A DNA stretch of 64,000 bases, from NCBI GenBank assembly GCA_944385125.1, contig CALWVZ010000002.1, positions 62,001 through 126,000 on the forward strand, written 5' to 3'. Below the pieces are notes generated by a model, which was not told the DNA's origin, searched no databases, and worked only from the letters and a program-made list of their open reading frames with translations. Of the stretch, positions 44,888 through 53,744 are shown one piece after another. This stretch comes from an uncultured Oscillospiraceae bacterium (GTDB lineage Bacteria; Bacillota; Clostridia; Oscillospirales; Oscillospiraceae). Numbering within the stretch: position 1 is the first letter of the stretch; every line of letters starts with the position of its first letter. Both the position numbers and the translations under genes were made by a program.

Positions 44888-44901
44888 GCCTATTGATTAT
44901 T

Positions 44902-46083
44902 TTATTTCAGGGCATCCAGCAAGGCCCGGGTACGGTCTGTCCTTTCCCAGCTGACGTCCAGGTCTTCCCGGCCCATGTGGCCGTAGGCAGCCAGCTGCCG
45001 GTAGATGGGGCGGCGCAGGTCCAGGTCACGGATGATGGCGCTGGGGCGCAGGTCAAAGACCTTCTGCACAGCCTTTTCCAGCTCCCTGTCCGCCACTTTG
45101 CCGGTACCGAAGGTCTCCACCAGCACGGAAACAGGGGAGGCCACGCCGATGGCGTAGGCCAGCTCCACCTGGCAGCGGGAGGCGAGGCCGGCAGCCACCA
45201 CGTTCTTTGCCACATACCTGGCGGCATAGGCGGCGGAACGGTCCACCTTTGTGGGGTCCTTGCCGGAGAAGGCGCCGCCCCCATGGGGGGCGCTGCCGCC
45301 GTAGGTATCCACGATTATCTTGCGGCCGGTGAGGCCGGAGTCTCCCTGGGGCCCGCCTATGACAAAGCGGCCGGTGGGATTTATCAGGTACTTGGTCTTC
45401 TCATCCAATAGCCCGGCGGGGACGGTGGGCTTTATCACCCGCTCTATCATGTCCCGGCGTATCTGCTCAGTCTCCGTCTCCGGGGCGTGCTGGGTGGAGA
45501 TCACCACCGTATCCACCCGGACAGGGCGGCGGTCCTCGTCATATTCTATCGTCACCTGGGTCTTGCCGTCGGGCCGCAGATAGCTCAGCTCCCCGGACTT
45601 TCTCACGGCGGCCAGGCGTTTTGCCAGCTTGTGGGCCAGGGAGACAGCCAGGGGCATCAGCTCCTGGGTCTCGTCGCAGGCATAGCCGAACATCATGCCC
45701 TGGTCCCCTGCGCCGTTTTGCATCTGCTCCTCTTCCCCGGTCTTGTTCTCCAGGGCCTTGTCCACACCCAGGGCGATGTCCCCGGACTGCTCGTCGATGT
45801 TGGTGATGATGCCGCAGGTGTCGCAGTCAAAGCCGTATTTGGCCCGGTCGTAGCCTATTTCACGAATGACTTCCCGGGTTATTTTAGGGATGTCCACATA
45901 GCAGCTGGTACTTATCTCGCCCATGATGTGTACAAGGCCGGTAGACACCGTGGTCTCGCAGGCCACCCGGCCCATGGGGTCCTGCTCCAGGATGGCGTCC
46001 AGGATAGCGTCGGATATCTGGTCGCAGATCTTATCGGGATGCCCTTCGGTTACTGATTCGGAAGTAAAGAAATAGTGGCTCAT
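44902..46083 (-). CDS. metK: S-adenosylmethionine synthetase
   Basis: 393 residues, standard length. It makes SAM from methionine and ATP. Seen: [20 protein letters not shown] (ATP-binding His), [14 protein letters not shown], the acidic [19 protein letters not shown] block and [18 protein letters not shown] glycine loop (here [19 protein letters not shown]). It is the last of five minus-strand genes that start at a SAM-I riboswitch. Gaps are short up to that point, so it may be cut off when SAM is plentiful. AAAAGGAGAAGC precedes the ATG. An extra promoter in the 22-base gap is unlikely. Confidence 0.96.
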   Translation of the reverse strand: MSHYFFTSESVTEGHPDKICDQISDAILDAILEQDPMGRVACETTVSTGLVHIMGEISTSCYVDIPKITREVIREIGYDRAKYGFDCDTCGIITNIDEQSGDIALGVDKALENKTGEEEQMQNGAGDQGMMFGYACDETQELMPLAVSLAHKLAKRLAAVRKSGELSYLRPDGKTQVTIEYDEDRRPVRVDTVVISTQHAPETETEQIRRDMIERVIKPTVPAGLLDEKTKYLINPTGRFVIGGPQGDSGLTGRKIIVDTYGGSAPHGGGAFSGKDPTKVDRSAAYAARYVAKNVVAAGLASRCQVELAYAIGVASPVSVLVETFGTGKVADRELEKAVQKVFDLRPSAIIRDLDLRRPIYRQLAAYGHMGREDLDVSWERTDRTRALLDALK

Positions 46084-46105
46084 TAGCTTCTCCTTTTGGG
46101 GGTAG

Positions 46106-46933
46106 TTATATGAAGGGGTTCCAGAAACGGCTTCCGTTTATGACGTTGAGGCTGAGTGAGATCGCCAGCAGCAGGGCGCAGAAGGCCATAGCCAGGATAT
46201 CCAGCTTTGAAAATTTCCGGCCCATATACCATGTGCGCTTTTTATTCTTACCGAAGCCCCGCAGCTCCATGGCGTTGGATATGGTCTCTATCCTGTCCAT
46301 ACTGGAGAGGATGAGGGGGATAAGGATGGCGCTGGCGCTCTTCAGCCGCTTTGACAGGCTCTCCTTGCGGCTCATCTCAATGCCCCGGGCCTGCTGGGCC
46401 TGGGATATATCATGGTATTCCCGCTGTATATCCGGGATATACCTGAGGGCCAGGGCCACGGAATAGGCCACGGTGTATTTGACGCCTATGCGGTTGAGGG
46501 AGGCGGCAAACTCGCTGGGGTTGGTAGTGCAGACGAAAAGCAGCACTATGGGTATGGTGGAGAGATATTTCAGCACCAGGTTCAAATGGTAGAAGAGCTG
46601 CTCCTTAGTGAGGACATAGTTTCCCCAGAGCCCCAAGAGCACATGCTTTGAGCCGTAGAGCTCCACCCCGTGCTGGGGGGAAAAGGCAAAGACCAGCACA
46701 TTATTGAGCACCATGAACACCGCCGTGAAGCCCAGCATGAAGGACACGTCCCTGAGCTTTATCCGGGATATATAAAACATCACAAAGCTCAGTATGGGCA
46801 GCAGTATCAGCATGCGGGTGTCATAGGTGAGCATGGCGGCAAAGCTCCACAGCAGCAGGCACACCAGCTTGGTGGCCCCGGTAAGGCGGTGGATAGGGGA
46901 GGGGCGGTCGATATAGTTGAAGATATTTATCAT
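46106..46933 (-). CDS. ecfT: ECF transporter T component
   Basis: 275 residues with about five to six membrane segments and a long cytoplasmic coupling region. The two Ala-Arg-Gly-type coupling motifs appear as [10 protein letters not shown] and AMELRGFG, which contact the ATPases. EcfT joins the S component to the ATPase pair. It overlaps the ATPase gene by four bases (ATGA). The cassette is probably dedicated to the adjacent S component, since all parts are in one operon. Confidence 0.92.
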   Translation of the reverse strand: MINIFNYIDRPSPIHRLTGATKLVCLLLWSFAAMLTYDTRMLILLPILSFVMFYISRIKLRDVSFMLGFTAVFMVLNNVLVFAFSPQHGVELYGSKHVLLGLWGNYVLTKEQLFYHLNLVLKYLSTIPIVLLFVCTTNPSEFAASLNRIGVKYTVAYSVALALRYIPDIQREYHDISQAQQARGIEMSRKESLSKRLKSASAILIPLILSSMDRIETISNAMELRGFGKNKKRTWYMGRKFSKLDILAMAFCALLLAISLSLNVINGSRFWNPFI

Positions 46934-48636
46934 CTTCTCACCGCCTCCCGCTCGTAGTCTATGAAGCGCTGGACAAAGGCCCTGGCGTCCTCAATGCCGC
47001 ACATCAGGGCCAGAGGATAGAGGGAGGTCTCCTTCAGGCTGGCCCGGCGTATCACGTCCCCGTCGGTGAGTATGGCGGCGGAGCTTGCGTCGGCTATGAC
47101 CCGGCCGCCGGAGAAGACCACCGCCCGGCCGGCATATTCCAGCATCAGGTGCATATCATGGGTTATCATCACCACGGTGATACCCCTAGCGTTCAGCTCC
47201 CGCAGAAACTCCATTATCTCGGTATAGTGGCGGTAGTCCTGGCCGGCGGTAGGCTCGTCCAGGATTATCATCTCCGGCTTCAGAACCAGTATGGAGGCGA
47301 TAGTCACTCTCTTTTTCTGGCCGAAGCTGAGAGCGGACACCGGCCAGTTCCTGAAAGGCCAGAGGCCGCAGATCTTCAGGGCCTCTTCCACTCTGGGGCC
47401 TATCTCCTCTTCGAGCAGGCCCCGGGTGCGCAGTCCCAGAGCCACCTCGTCATATATCATGACCTTGGATATCATCTGATTGGGGTTTTGCATCACATAG
47501 CCTATATGGTCTGCCCGCTCCTTGATGGACAGCTCCATAAGGTCCCGGCCCTTGAAGCTGAGACTGCCCCGCTGCTGTATCTCAAAGCCGCAGGCCAGCT
47601 TGGAAAAGGTGGACTTCCCCGCCCCGTTGGTGCCGGCTATGGCCATAAGCTCCCCCTGGTACACCGTGAGGGATACGTCTTTCAGAGCCTGGTGGCCGTT
47701 GTCGTAGGCAAAGGAGATATCCCTGGCCTCCAGCAGCGGCGGCCGCTCACCCTCCGCCGGGGTCTCCGGCCGGGAACTGAACCAGGAACGCAGTTTTTCC
47801 TTGTCCTTCTCCCCGAGCTTTATGGTCTCCAGGCTGGCCGGGGCCATGTCCGCCCTTATCTCCACCCCGGCATATTTCAGGGCGGTTATATACAGGGGCT
47901 CCCTTATGCCGCTGTCTCTCAGCAGGCTTGAGGAAAGGAGCTCATCCGGGCTCATGTCGGCGATTATCCGCCCCTCCCCCATGAGCACCACCCGGTCCAC
48001 ATGGCGGTGGAGCACGTCCTCCAGCCGGTGCTCGATTATTATAACGGCAGCCCCGGTCTCCTTCTGTATCTGGTCGATAAGCTCCACCGCCTGCTTGCCG
48101 GTGGCCGGGTCCAGGTTTGCCAGGGGCTCGTCAAAGAGCAGCACCTCCACATCGTCCACCATCACTCCCGCCAGAGCCACCCGCTGCTTCTGCCCGCCGG
48201 ACAGTTCGTTGGGGGCATGGCCCAGATGGCCGGAGATATCCACCAGCTTTGCCGCTTTCAGCACCCGCTCCTTCATCTCCGGCTGGGCCACGCAGTCGTT
48301 TTCCAGGGCAAAGGCTATATCCTCCGCCACCGTCAGGCCGATAAACTGGCCGTCGGAGTCCTGGAGCACGGTGCCCACACGGCGGGAGATATCAAAGAGG
48401 CCCATATCCCTGGTCTCTTTTCCGGCAATGGTGAGGCTGCCGGTCATCTCTCCCCTGTAGGAGGAGGGGATGAGCCCGTTTATGCAGTGGGCAAGGGTGG
48501 ACTTGCCGCAGCCGGAGGGCCCGGCTATCAGCAGCTTTTCCCCCTTGTGTATGCTCAGATTTATATCGTACAGGGTGGGCTTTTGCTGGGCGTTGTACTT
48601 AAAGCCGAAATTTTCAAATCTTATGATTGGCTCCAT
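46930..48636 (-). CDS. ECF transporter ATPase, fused A-A' protein
   Basis: 568 residues containing two complete ABC ATPase domains in one chain. Domain 1 (about 1-245): Walker A GPSGCGKST, signature NELSGGQKQRV, Walker B VLLFDEPLANLD. Domain 2 (about 300-530): GTNGAGKST, ALSFGQKKRV, MIILDEPTAGQD. Each has its own switch His. It powers uptake through EcfT and the S component. Fused A-A' proteins are common in dedicated (group I-like) ECF cassettes. GGGAGGAAG precedes the ATG. Confidence 0.94.
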   Translation of the reverse strand: MEPIIRFENFGFKYNAQQKPTLYDINLSIHKGEKLLIAGPSGCGKSTLAHCINGLIPSSYRGEMTGSLTIAGKETRDMGLFDISRRVGTVLQDSDGQFIGLTVAEDIAFALENDCVAQPEMKERVLKAAKLVDISGHLGHAPNELSGGQKQRVALAGVMVDDVEVLLFDEPLANLDPATGKQAVELIDQIQKETGAAVIIIEHRLEDVLHRHVDRVVLMGEGRIIADMSPDELLSSSLLRDSGIREPLYITALKYAGVEIRADMAPASLETIKLGEKDKEKLRSWFSSRPETPAEGERPPLLEARDISFAYDNGHQALKDVSLTVYQGELMAIAGTNGAGKSTFSKLACGFEIQQRGSLSFKGRDLMELSIKERADHIGYVMQNPNQMISKVMIYDEVALGLRTRGLLEEEIGPRVEEALKICGLWPFRNWPVSALSFGQKKRVTIASILVLKPEMIILDEPTAGQDYRHYTEIMEFLRELNARGITVVMITHDMHLMLEYAGRAVVFSGGRVIADASSAAILTDGDVIRRASLKETSLYPLALMCGIEDARAFVQRFIDYEREAVRR

Positions 48637-48726
48637 GTTCTTCCTCCCGGATAAAGGCTGTGCACAGCAATTACGTTCTCAGAGGAACGGCATTGCTCTG
48701 CACGGTCCCATCCACATACATTCAGC

Positions 48727-48752
48727 AAACGGCGGGAATAATCCCGCCGTTT
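48727..48752 (-). terminator. Hairpin between the S component and ATPase genes
   Basis: A perfect 11-bp GC-rich stem (48727-48737 with 48742-48752) with a 4-base loop has no T-run. It lies inside the operon in the 133-base gap, so partial termination or mRNA processing that lowers downstream expression is possible. Confidence 0.45.
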
Positions 48753-48769
48753 AAGCTGAACCCTGAATC

Positions 48770-49321
48770 TTACTCCTCTTCCTTCAGGCTGCCCTTCTTG
48801 GGCTTTGCTGCGGCATAGGCCACGCACAGCAGAGTGCCCACAATGGCGGTGGTGACAAGGTTGGCGATACCGCCTACCAGGCCCTGGAGGAACACCTTGT
48901 TGGCGGGCTCGGCGTAGATGACGATGTCCAGCACGGGGGCCACCAGCGCCCAGGCCACGATGTGTCCCACTATCTGGAACACGTTGAACTTGAGCACATC
49001 GGCTTTGGCAAAGACGCCGTCGGCCAGCTGCAGCTTGGAAGCGACCAGGCCGATGATGACGCCGAACACGCCGGAGGCGATGACCCAGCTCCACCACACG
49101 CCCCAGCCGTAGCTGAAGTCGATGAGGGCATGGCCAATAAGCCCGATGAGGGCGCCGGCCACAGGACCGTAGATGGCGGCCATGAAAGCCAGCAGACCGT
49201 ACTGAACGGAGATGTTGGTGTTGGGCACGGGGCTTGGGATGGCCACGAAGCGGCCCAGGACAAAGAACAGTGCAGCGCCGATGCCTATGGCGACGATGGT
49301 CTTTACAGGAGACTTCTTCAT
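48770..49321 (-). CDS. ECF transporter S component (UPF0397 type)
   Basis: 183 residues, six membrane segments. The N-terminus TIVAIGIGAALFFVLGRFVA, then IPSPVPNTNISVQYGLLAFM and IGHALIDFSYGWGVWWSW, is very characteristic of UPF0397/PF07155 proteins, sometimes annotated as riboflavin-type S components. Here it follows a SAM riboswitch and a SAM hydrolase-like gene and precedes metK, which argues for a methionine-cycle compound rather than riboflavin (inference). From memory, SAM-riboswitch-linked ECF cassettes (mtsTUV) have been proposed for a methionine-salvage compound. The substrate is unproven. AGAGGAGTAG precedes the ATG. Confidence 0.85.
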   Translation of the reverse strand: MKKSPVKTIVAIGIGAALFFVLGRFVAIPSPVPNTNISVQYGLLAFMAAIYGPVAGALIGLIGHALIDFSYGWGVWWSWVIASGVFGVIIGLVASKLQLADGVFAKADVLKFNVFQIVGHIVAWALVAPVLDIVIYAEPANKVFLQGLVGGIANLVTTAIVGTLLCVAYAAAKPKKGSLKEEE

Positions 49322-49378
49322 TTCTTTTCTACTCCTCTGTATTTATTTATTTTCAAACGCCGAGCTAATCTCCAGCGT

Positions 49379-50236
49379 TTAAAAACCGAAACGAGAGACA
49401 TCCAGCCGGCGGATGCTTATCTTCCAGCTGTTGCCGGTGCCCACGCTGTAGGCCCTTGCAAAGCTGCCCTGATTGATGGCAACGGCCATGCAGTCCAGGG
49501 AGTTTATATATACCAGGGCTTCCCCCACCCGGACCTCCGCAAAGGAATGGGCGTAGGTGACCACGTTGTGGTAGACCACCCGGGTGTCGTTCTCTATGCA
49601 GATCTCCACCTTGTCTCCCACAGCGCAGCCCAGGGTTTTGAACATTTCCTTGGGGATGTTGGTCCAGAGGCTGCCGAAGCGCACGTCCAGCACGTCAACG
49701 GTGCCGCTGACCACGCCGTCCCTGGCCATGGGCGGGACCGTGGGCAGTTCCACTATGCTCTCCGGGTCTATCTCCGGCCCTACCTGGCTAAAATCTATCT
49801 TGCCGCTGGCCAGTCTCGCCCCGGTGTAGGCGTACACGTCCCTCCCATGGAAGGTATAGCTCTCCTCGGAGCCTCTCAGCCGGTTCACGGTCTCGTCTAT
49901 TATCCGGGCCTGGCTGATGCCTACCCGGCGCTTGATGTGGGTGAGAGTGCCGTTATCCGGGGTGACTATATAACGCCCGGTACAGGTCTTGGCCACGATG
50001 CTCCGCCTGTCGGAGCCCACTCCCGGGTCTACCACCGACACGAACACCGAGCCTTCCGGCCAGTAGGCCACGGTCTGGATAAGCCTGTAGCTGGCGTCCC
50101 AGATGCTGTAGGGCTCAATCTCATGGGTCAGATCAAAGACCCGGAGCCTGGAGTCCACGGTGTAGGCCACGCCGTACATGGCGCTGACTGCCCCGTCCTG
50201 CACGCCGAAGTCGGATTGAAAAATAAGCGGATCCAT
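49379..50236 (-). CDS. DUF62 SAM hydrolase (SAM hydroxide adenosyltransferase)
   Basis: 285 residues, the size of the fluorinase/chlorinase/DUF62 family. The DUF62 branch hydrolyses SAM to adenosine and methionine using a water activated by an Asp-Arg-His set. All three are visible: VVDPGVGSDRRS (D70, R77) and FHGRDVY (H130), and VTPDNGTLTH is a further signature. The halogenase chloride pocket is not expected. It is the first gene after the SAM-I riboswitch, so it is probably expressed when SAM is low, which is opposite to what a SAM-degrading enzyme would need. It may instead act on an imported adenosyl compound. Confidence 0.9.
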   Translation of the reverse strand: MDPLIFQSDFGVQDGAVSAMYGVAYTVDSRLRVFDLTHEIEPYSIWDASYRLIQTVAYWPEGSVFVSVVDPGVGSDRRSIVAKTCTGRYIVTPDNGTLTHIKRRVGISQARIIDETVNRLRGSEESYTFHGRDVYAYTGARLASGKIDFSQVGPEIDPESIVELPTVPPMARDGVVSGTVDVLDVRFGSLWTNIPKEMFKTLGCAVGDKVEICIENDTRVVYHNVVTYAHSFAEVRVGEALVYINSLDCMAVAINQGSFARAYSVGTGNSWKISIRRLDVSRFGF

Positions 50237-50274
50237 TTTAAAACACCTTTCTTTTTTTCTCCGCCGAAACCATA

Positions 50275-50297
50275 AACGCCCCGTTTTCCAACGGAGC
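50275..50297 (-). terminator. Riboswitch-controlled terminator
   Basis: A 9-bp stem (one G-U pair) with a GGAA loop is followed by GUUUAUGGUUUC on the minus strand, between the SAM-I aptamer and the DUF62 start. Confidence 0.7.
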
Positions 50298-50312
50298 GCA
50301 GCCTCAGCATAG

Positions 50313-50404
50313 CCTCATCTTGCGTATACCGCCGGATTTGGCACCTTGCTTTTGCGCAGGTTGCCGGGCTTCACAGGGCCGTTCCCTCCACCACTCTCGA
50401 TAAG
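50313..50404 (-). promoter_or_regulatory. SAM-I (S-box) riboswitch
   Basis: On the minus strand the S-box consensus is easy to follow: CUUAUC opens P1, then GAGAGUGGUGGAGGGAACGG, CCCUGUGAAGCCCGGCAACC, an 8-base loop hairpin, GGUGCCAAAUCC and closing GAUGAGG pairing back to CUUAUC. The expression platform downstream (about 50295-50275) holds a 9-bp GC stem with a GGAA loop, followed by a short T-run, so SAM binding should terminate transcription. It controls the DUF62-ECF-metK operon. Confidence 0.94.
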
Positions 50405-50427
50405 GTGTTTAAATTTTTACCGATAAC

Positions 50428-50455
50428 ATTATATCAGCTTTCCCATTCTTGTCAA
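50428..50455 (-). promoter_or_regulatory. Promoter of the SAM-riboswitch operon
   Basis: Perfect TTGACA (50455-50450), a 16-base spacer and perfect TATAAT (50433-50428) with an extended TG. Start expected near 50421, just before P1 of the aptamer. Confidence 0.85.
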
Positions 50456-50516
50456 TACTTTCCCCTCTTTCCCCCCTCCGCTCTGCTGCAGCCCTTTTTA
50501 TTTTTCCTTTCCCCTC

Positions 50517-50545
50517 TTGACAAGACTGTTATAACTGTATATACT
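50517..50545 (+). promoter_or_regulatory. Promoter of the YtrA-type operon
   Basis: Perfect TTGACA (50517-50522), a 17-base spacer and TATACT (50540-50545). Confidence 0.85.
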
Positions 50546-50558
50546 GTGCATATACAGT
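50534..50558 (+). promoter_or_regulatory. Operator overlapping the -10 of the YtrA-type operon
   Basis: A perfect 9-bp inverted repeat, ACTGTATAT (50534-50542) and ATATACAGT (50550-50558), covers the -10 and start site. It fits repression by the GntR-family product of the first gene. Confidence 0.7.
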
Positions 50559-50575
50559 AAATGGAGATGCATGCA

Positions 50576-50950
50576 ATGACCATACTGATAGACAACCGCA
50601 GCGGAACGCCCATATACGACCAGATTTTTACCCAGATAAAAAACCAGATAATAGGCGGCAGCCTGGCGGAGGGGGAAGCGCTGCCTTCCATCCGCTCTCT
50701 GGCCAAGGATCTGGGTATCAGCGTCATCACCACCAAGCGGGCCTATGACGAGCTGGAGAGCGCCGGTTTCATCTACACTCAACCGGGAAAGGGCAGCTTC
50801 GTCTCCCAGAAGAACACTCAGCTTATACTAGAGGAAAACCTGCGGGAGATAGAACAGCACATGGCGGAGATACGCCGACTGGCAATTCAATGCGGCCTGA
50901 GCTCTCAGGAGCTCAGGGAGATGTACCAAATTTTGGAGGACGAGACATGA
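50576..50950 (+). CDS. GntR-family repressor, YtrA subfamily
   Basis: About 124 residues from the ATG at 50576, which has GGAGAT 7 bases upstream; an ATG at 50561 is nearer the start of transcription and lacks a site. The winged helix-turn-helix (about 5-75) shows SGTPIYDQIFTQIKNQIIGG, LPSIRSLAKDLGISVITTKR and AYDELESAGFIYTQPGKGSF. The short C-terminal tail of about 45 residues without a ligand-binding domain defines YtrA types. It overlaps the ABC ATPase gene (ATGA). By analogy with ytrA operons it represses its own operon and may respond to cell-wall or antibiotic stress (inference). Confidence 0.92.
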   Translation: MTILIDNRSGTPIYDQIFTQIKNQIIGGSLAEGEALPSIRSLAKDLGISVITTKRAYDELESAGFIYTQPGKGSFVSQKNTQLILEENLREIEQHMAEIRRLAIQCGLSSQELREMYQILEDET

Positions 50951-51795
50951 GCAATGCCATTGAGACAAAAGGACTTACAAAGCATTTTAAGGACTTCAGC
51001 CTGGACTCTCTGGACCTGGAGCTGCCGGAGGGCTGCATACTGGGCCTCATCGGAGAAAACGGCGCCGGCAAGACCACGGCCATAAAGCTGCTGCTGGGCA
51101 TATTAGCGCCGGACGCCGGCACCGCCTCGGTGCTGGGCCGGGACATATCCGGGGACATGAGCCGGGTGAAGGAGGAGATAGGTGTGGTGCTGGACGAACC
51201 GGGCCTGCCGGAAAAGCTGACGGTGCGTCAGCTGGGTAAGATCATGCCCAGCATCTATAAAAGCTGGAGCCGGGAGGACTTCGCCACCTGCATCCGCCGC
51301 CTGGAGCTGCCGGAGGACAAGGCCTACAGGGACTTCTCCAGGGGCATGAAAATGAAGCTGGGCCTGGCTCTGGCCCTGTCCCACAAGCCCAGGCTCCTGC
51401 TTCTGGATGAGGCCACCAGCGGCCTTGACCCGGTGGTGCGGGACAGCGTCACCGACCTGCTGCTGGACTTCACCCGGGACGAGGGCCACTCGGTGCTCAT
51501 CTCCTCCCACATAGTCTCGGACCTGGAAAAGCTCTGCGACTATATCGCCTTTCTCCACAAGGGAAAGCTGATGCTGCTGGAGGAAAAGGACGCCCTGCTG
51601 GAGGAATACGGCCTGCTCCAGTGCTCCCGGGAGGAGGCGGACAGGCTGGAGCCCTCCGCAATCATAGGCCGCCGGGACAATCCCTACGGCTGCCGCCTGA
51701 TAGTCCGCAAGGACTCCCTGCCCAGGGGCACGAAGACACAGCCGGTGAGCATTGAGGAACTGTTCGTATTTATGGTCAAGGAGGATAAAGAATGA
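50947..51795 (+). CDS. ABC transporter ATP-binding protein (YtrB-like)
   Basis: 282 residues from the ATG at 50947 with GGAGGA upstream; the upstream extension overlaps the repressor gene. Motifs: Walker A GENGAGKTTAIK, Q-loop region VLDEPGLPEKLTV, signature FSRGMKMKLGLALAL, Walker B LLLLDEATSGLDP and the H-loop SHIVSDLE. It belongs to the group that works with ABC-2 type exporters such as bacitracin- or lantibiotic-linked and YtrBCDEF systems. It overlaps the following permease gene (ATGA), so all three genes are translationally coupled. Confidence 0.94.
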   Translation: MSNAIETKGLTKHFKDFSLDSLDLELPEGCILGLIGENGAGKTTAIKLLLGILAPDAGTASVLGRDISGDMSRVKEEIGVVLDEPGLPEKLTVRQLGKIMPSIYKSWSREDFATCIRRLELPEDKAYRDFSRGMKMKLGLALALSHKPRLLLLDEATSGLDPVVRDSVTDLLLDFTRDEGHSVLISSHIVSDLEKLCDYIAFLHKGKLMLLEEKDALLEEYGLLQCSREEADRLEPSAIIGRRDNPYGCRLIVRKDSLPRGTKTQPVSIEELFVFMVKEDKE

Positions 51796-52397
51796 AGGGT
51801 CTGCTTTTAAAGGATTTTTATGTGATGAAAAAGGAGCTGCGGGCTTTCCTTTTCATAATAGTGTTCTTCACCGCCTTTTCCTTTGTGGGAGAGAACAACA
51901 GCTTTTTCATTTTTTACGGGCTTGTAATGCTTCCCATAGTGAATATCAGCCTCATATCCTATGACGAGCGCAGCCACTGGGACAGCTTCCTGGAGACCAC
52001 CCCCGTCTCCCGCACCACCGCAGTGACGGAGAAATACCTGCTGACCCTGCTTTTGCTGCTCGTCTGGTCCCCGGTGGTGCTTATAGTCTATCTGCTCCAG
52101 GCCGCAAATCTGGGCAGTCCGTTACAGGCGGTCTGCATCTGCATGTACATGGCCCTGTTTTTCCCCGCCATTATCTACCCCTTTATCTTTGCCCTGGGCA
52201 GTGAGAAGGGCCGCTTGGCCTACTTCATCTTCATCTTCGTCGCCATGGCGGCCATTGCCGCCGGTGTGAGCCTGATGGACCAGGGGGCCTTCGTCATCCC
52301 CGACGGACTGAGCCTTATCCTGCTGCTGCCCCCGGTGGTGTTCTACGCAATTTCCTGGCGTCTGTCCATAGCCCTGTACAAAAAGCGTTCCCTTTAA
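51792..52397 (+). CDS. ABC-2 type permease
   Basis: 201 residues, six hydrophobic segments with few charges between them. It starts KGLLLKDFYVMKKELRAFLF, the usual amphipathic opening of ABC-2 permeases, followed by YDERSHWDSFLETTPVSRTT, the coupling helix region with the LPVSR-like motif. It pairs with the ATPase encoded just upstream. The exported substrate is unknown; peptides or wall-active antibiotics are typical for such small repressor-ATPase-permease operons. Confidence 0.88.
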   Translation: MKGLLLKDFYVMKKELRAFLFIIVFFTAFSFVGENNSFFIFYGLVMLPIVNISLISYDERSHWDSFLETTPVSRTTAVTEKYLLTLLLLLVWSPVVLIVYLLQAANLGSPLQAVCICMYMALFFPAIIYPFIFALGSEKGRLAYFIFIFVAMAAIAAGVSLMDQGAFVIPDGLSLILLLPPVVFYAISWRLSIALYKKRSL

Positions 52398-52419
52398 CAA
52401 ATTTCTCTATATCTTGAAG

Positions 52420-52458
52420 AACATCCTTTCCCATGTTATTCTGGGTTAGGATGTTTTT
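52420..52458 (+). terminator. Terminator of the YtrA-type operon
   Basis: Stem arms AACATCCT (52420-52427) and AGGATGTT (52448-52455), with an inner CCCA/TGGG pair, are followed by a T-run to 52458. Confidence 0.85.
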
Positions 52459-52520
52459 TATTGTCCTGCGGCCCGGGCTTCCCGGGATAAATTATGCAGT
52501 TTATTTCCATAATCTGGTAA

Positions 52521-52634
52521 TTCGACAAATTTCGACATTTAGAATAATAATTTTTTGAAGCAAATTGTCGAAGCCTATTGAAAGCATGCAATTTATAAGA
52601 TATTATGTCAACAAATTTTCTTGGTACTTCGACA
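52521..52634. promoter_or_regulatory. Cluster of four Spo0A boxes upstream of spo0A
   Basis: Perfect 0A boxes (TTCGACA or its complement TGTCGAA) lie at 52521-52527, 52531-52537, 52566-52572 (opposite strand) and 52628-52634. The first two are tandem with 10-bp spacing. Degenerate TGTCAAC copies lie near 52606 and 52655. The region of about 350 bases without genes (52398-52747) is AT-rich and holds this cluster plus the preceding terminator. Autoregulation of spo0A is the natural reading. Confidence 0.85.
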
Positions 52635-52747
52635 AAATATTCTTGTTCCCAGTATGTCAACTATGGTAATTTTATTGCGACATGACGGTGTATATTACTT
52701 TAGAGTATAGAATTGCTCCGTATATCGCATAACGGGAGGATAAAATT

Positions 52748-53548
52748 ATGGAAACCAAAACACGCATTCTTGTAGCCGATTCCAATCAGGATTTCTGCCG
52801 GCTGATGACAGATACCTTCAGCCGGGAAAAGGACCTGGAGGTGGTTGGCGTGGCCGGCGACGGTATCGAGGCTCTGAACATGCTGGCCCAACTCAAGCCC
52901 GATCTTTTGCTGATGGACCTGGTGCTGCCCAAGCTGGACGGTCTGGAAGTCCTGCGCCGTCTCAGCAAGTCCGGGAGCCGCAGCAGCATAATAGTGCTCT
53001 CCGCCTTTGTCAACAGCAAGGTGATAGCGGACTGCTCCGCTTTGGGCGCCGACTATTTCATGCCCAAGCCCTGCGACATTCCCGCCCTGCTCAGCCGCAT
53101 CCGTCAGCTCAGCGGCAATCTGGAGGCCGGCAGCGTTCCTCCTGCGGGAGTGGATTGCCGCCAGCAGCTGGCTGCCCGCAGACAGGACGTGGACCTGGAG
53201 GCAGTGGTCACCGATATAATACACGAGATAGGCGTTCCCGCCCACATCAAGGGCTATCAGTACCTCCGGGAGGCCATCATCCTCACCATAAAGGATATGG
53301 ACATGATAAACGCCGTCACCAAGGTGCTTTATCCCGAGGTAGCCAAAAAGTTCAACACCACTCCCTCCAGAGTGGAGCGGGCCATCCGCCATGCAATAGA
53401 AGTGGCCTGGGATCGGGGAGATATCGAGGTGCTGCAAAAGTTCTTCGGCTACACCGTGTCCAACATAAAGGGCAAACCCACCAACAGCGAATTCATCGCC
53501 ATGATCGCCGACTGTCTCAGTCTGCGCCGCAAGCAGGCCACCCGCTGA
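52748..53548 (+). CDS. spo0A: Sporulation master regulator Spo0A
   Basis: 266 residues, the standard size. The receiver domain (about 5-122) has the acidic pocket ADSNQDF, the phosphoacceptor Asp in [14 protein letters not shown] and the Lys in FMPKPCD. The C-terminal DNA-binding domain is unmistakable: [43 protein letters not shown] and [13 protein letters not shown]. Phosphorylated Spo0A binds 0A boxes and starts sporulation. Four such boxes lie upstream of this gene. GGGAGGATAAAATT precedes the ATG. It is monocistronic, with a strong terminator after it. Confidence 0.97.
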   Translation: METKTRILVADSNQDFCRLMTDTFSREKDLEVVGVAGDGIEALNMLAQLKPDLLLMDLVLPKLDGLEVLRRLSKSGSRSSIIVLSAFVNSKVIADCSALGADYFMPKPCDIPALLSRIRQLSGNLEAGSVPPAGVDCRQQLAARRQDVDLEAVVTDIIHEIGVPAHIKGYQYLREAIILTIKDMDMINAVTKVLYPEVAKKFNTTPSRVERAIRHAIEVAWDRGDIEVLQKFFGYTVSNIKGKPTNSEFIAMIADCLSLRRKQATR

Positions 53549-53583
53549 TTCGCTCACCGGCTTAGGAAAATGAAAAACTGAAA

Positions 53584-53631
53584 CACCCATACCCGAGCCT
53601 GGAGTTTTTTCTCCAGGCCCGGGTATGGGTG
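53584..53631 (+). terminator. Terminator of spo0A
   Basis: A very long 21-bp stem with a single mismatch (53584-53604 with 53611-53631) has a TTTTTT loop, 35 bases after the stop. Confidence 0.75.
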
Positions 53632-53744
53632 GTGTTGCCTTCTTATTAGCCTTATCCGAATTTTTCCTCCCCATAAACTATTGTTTTTTCTCCTATGGAT
53701 GATATAATCAATGCAGAAATCAACAAAACAGAAGGAGAGGAATA

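Noticed and set aside
49379..50236. Fluorinase or chlorinase identity for the DUF62 protein
   Set aside because: The Asp-Arg-His set of SAM hydrolases is present and there is no natural-product cluster nearby.
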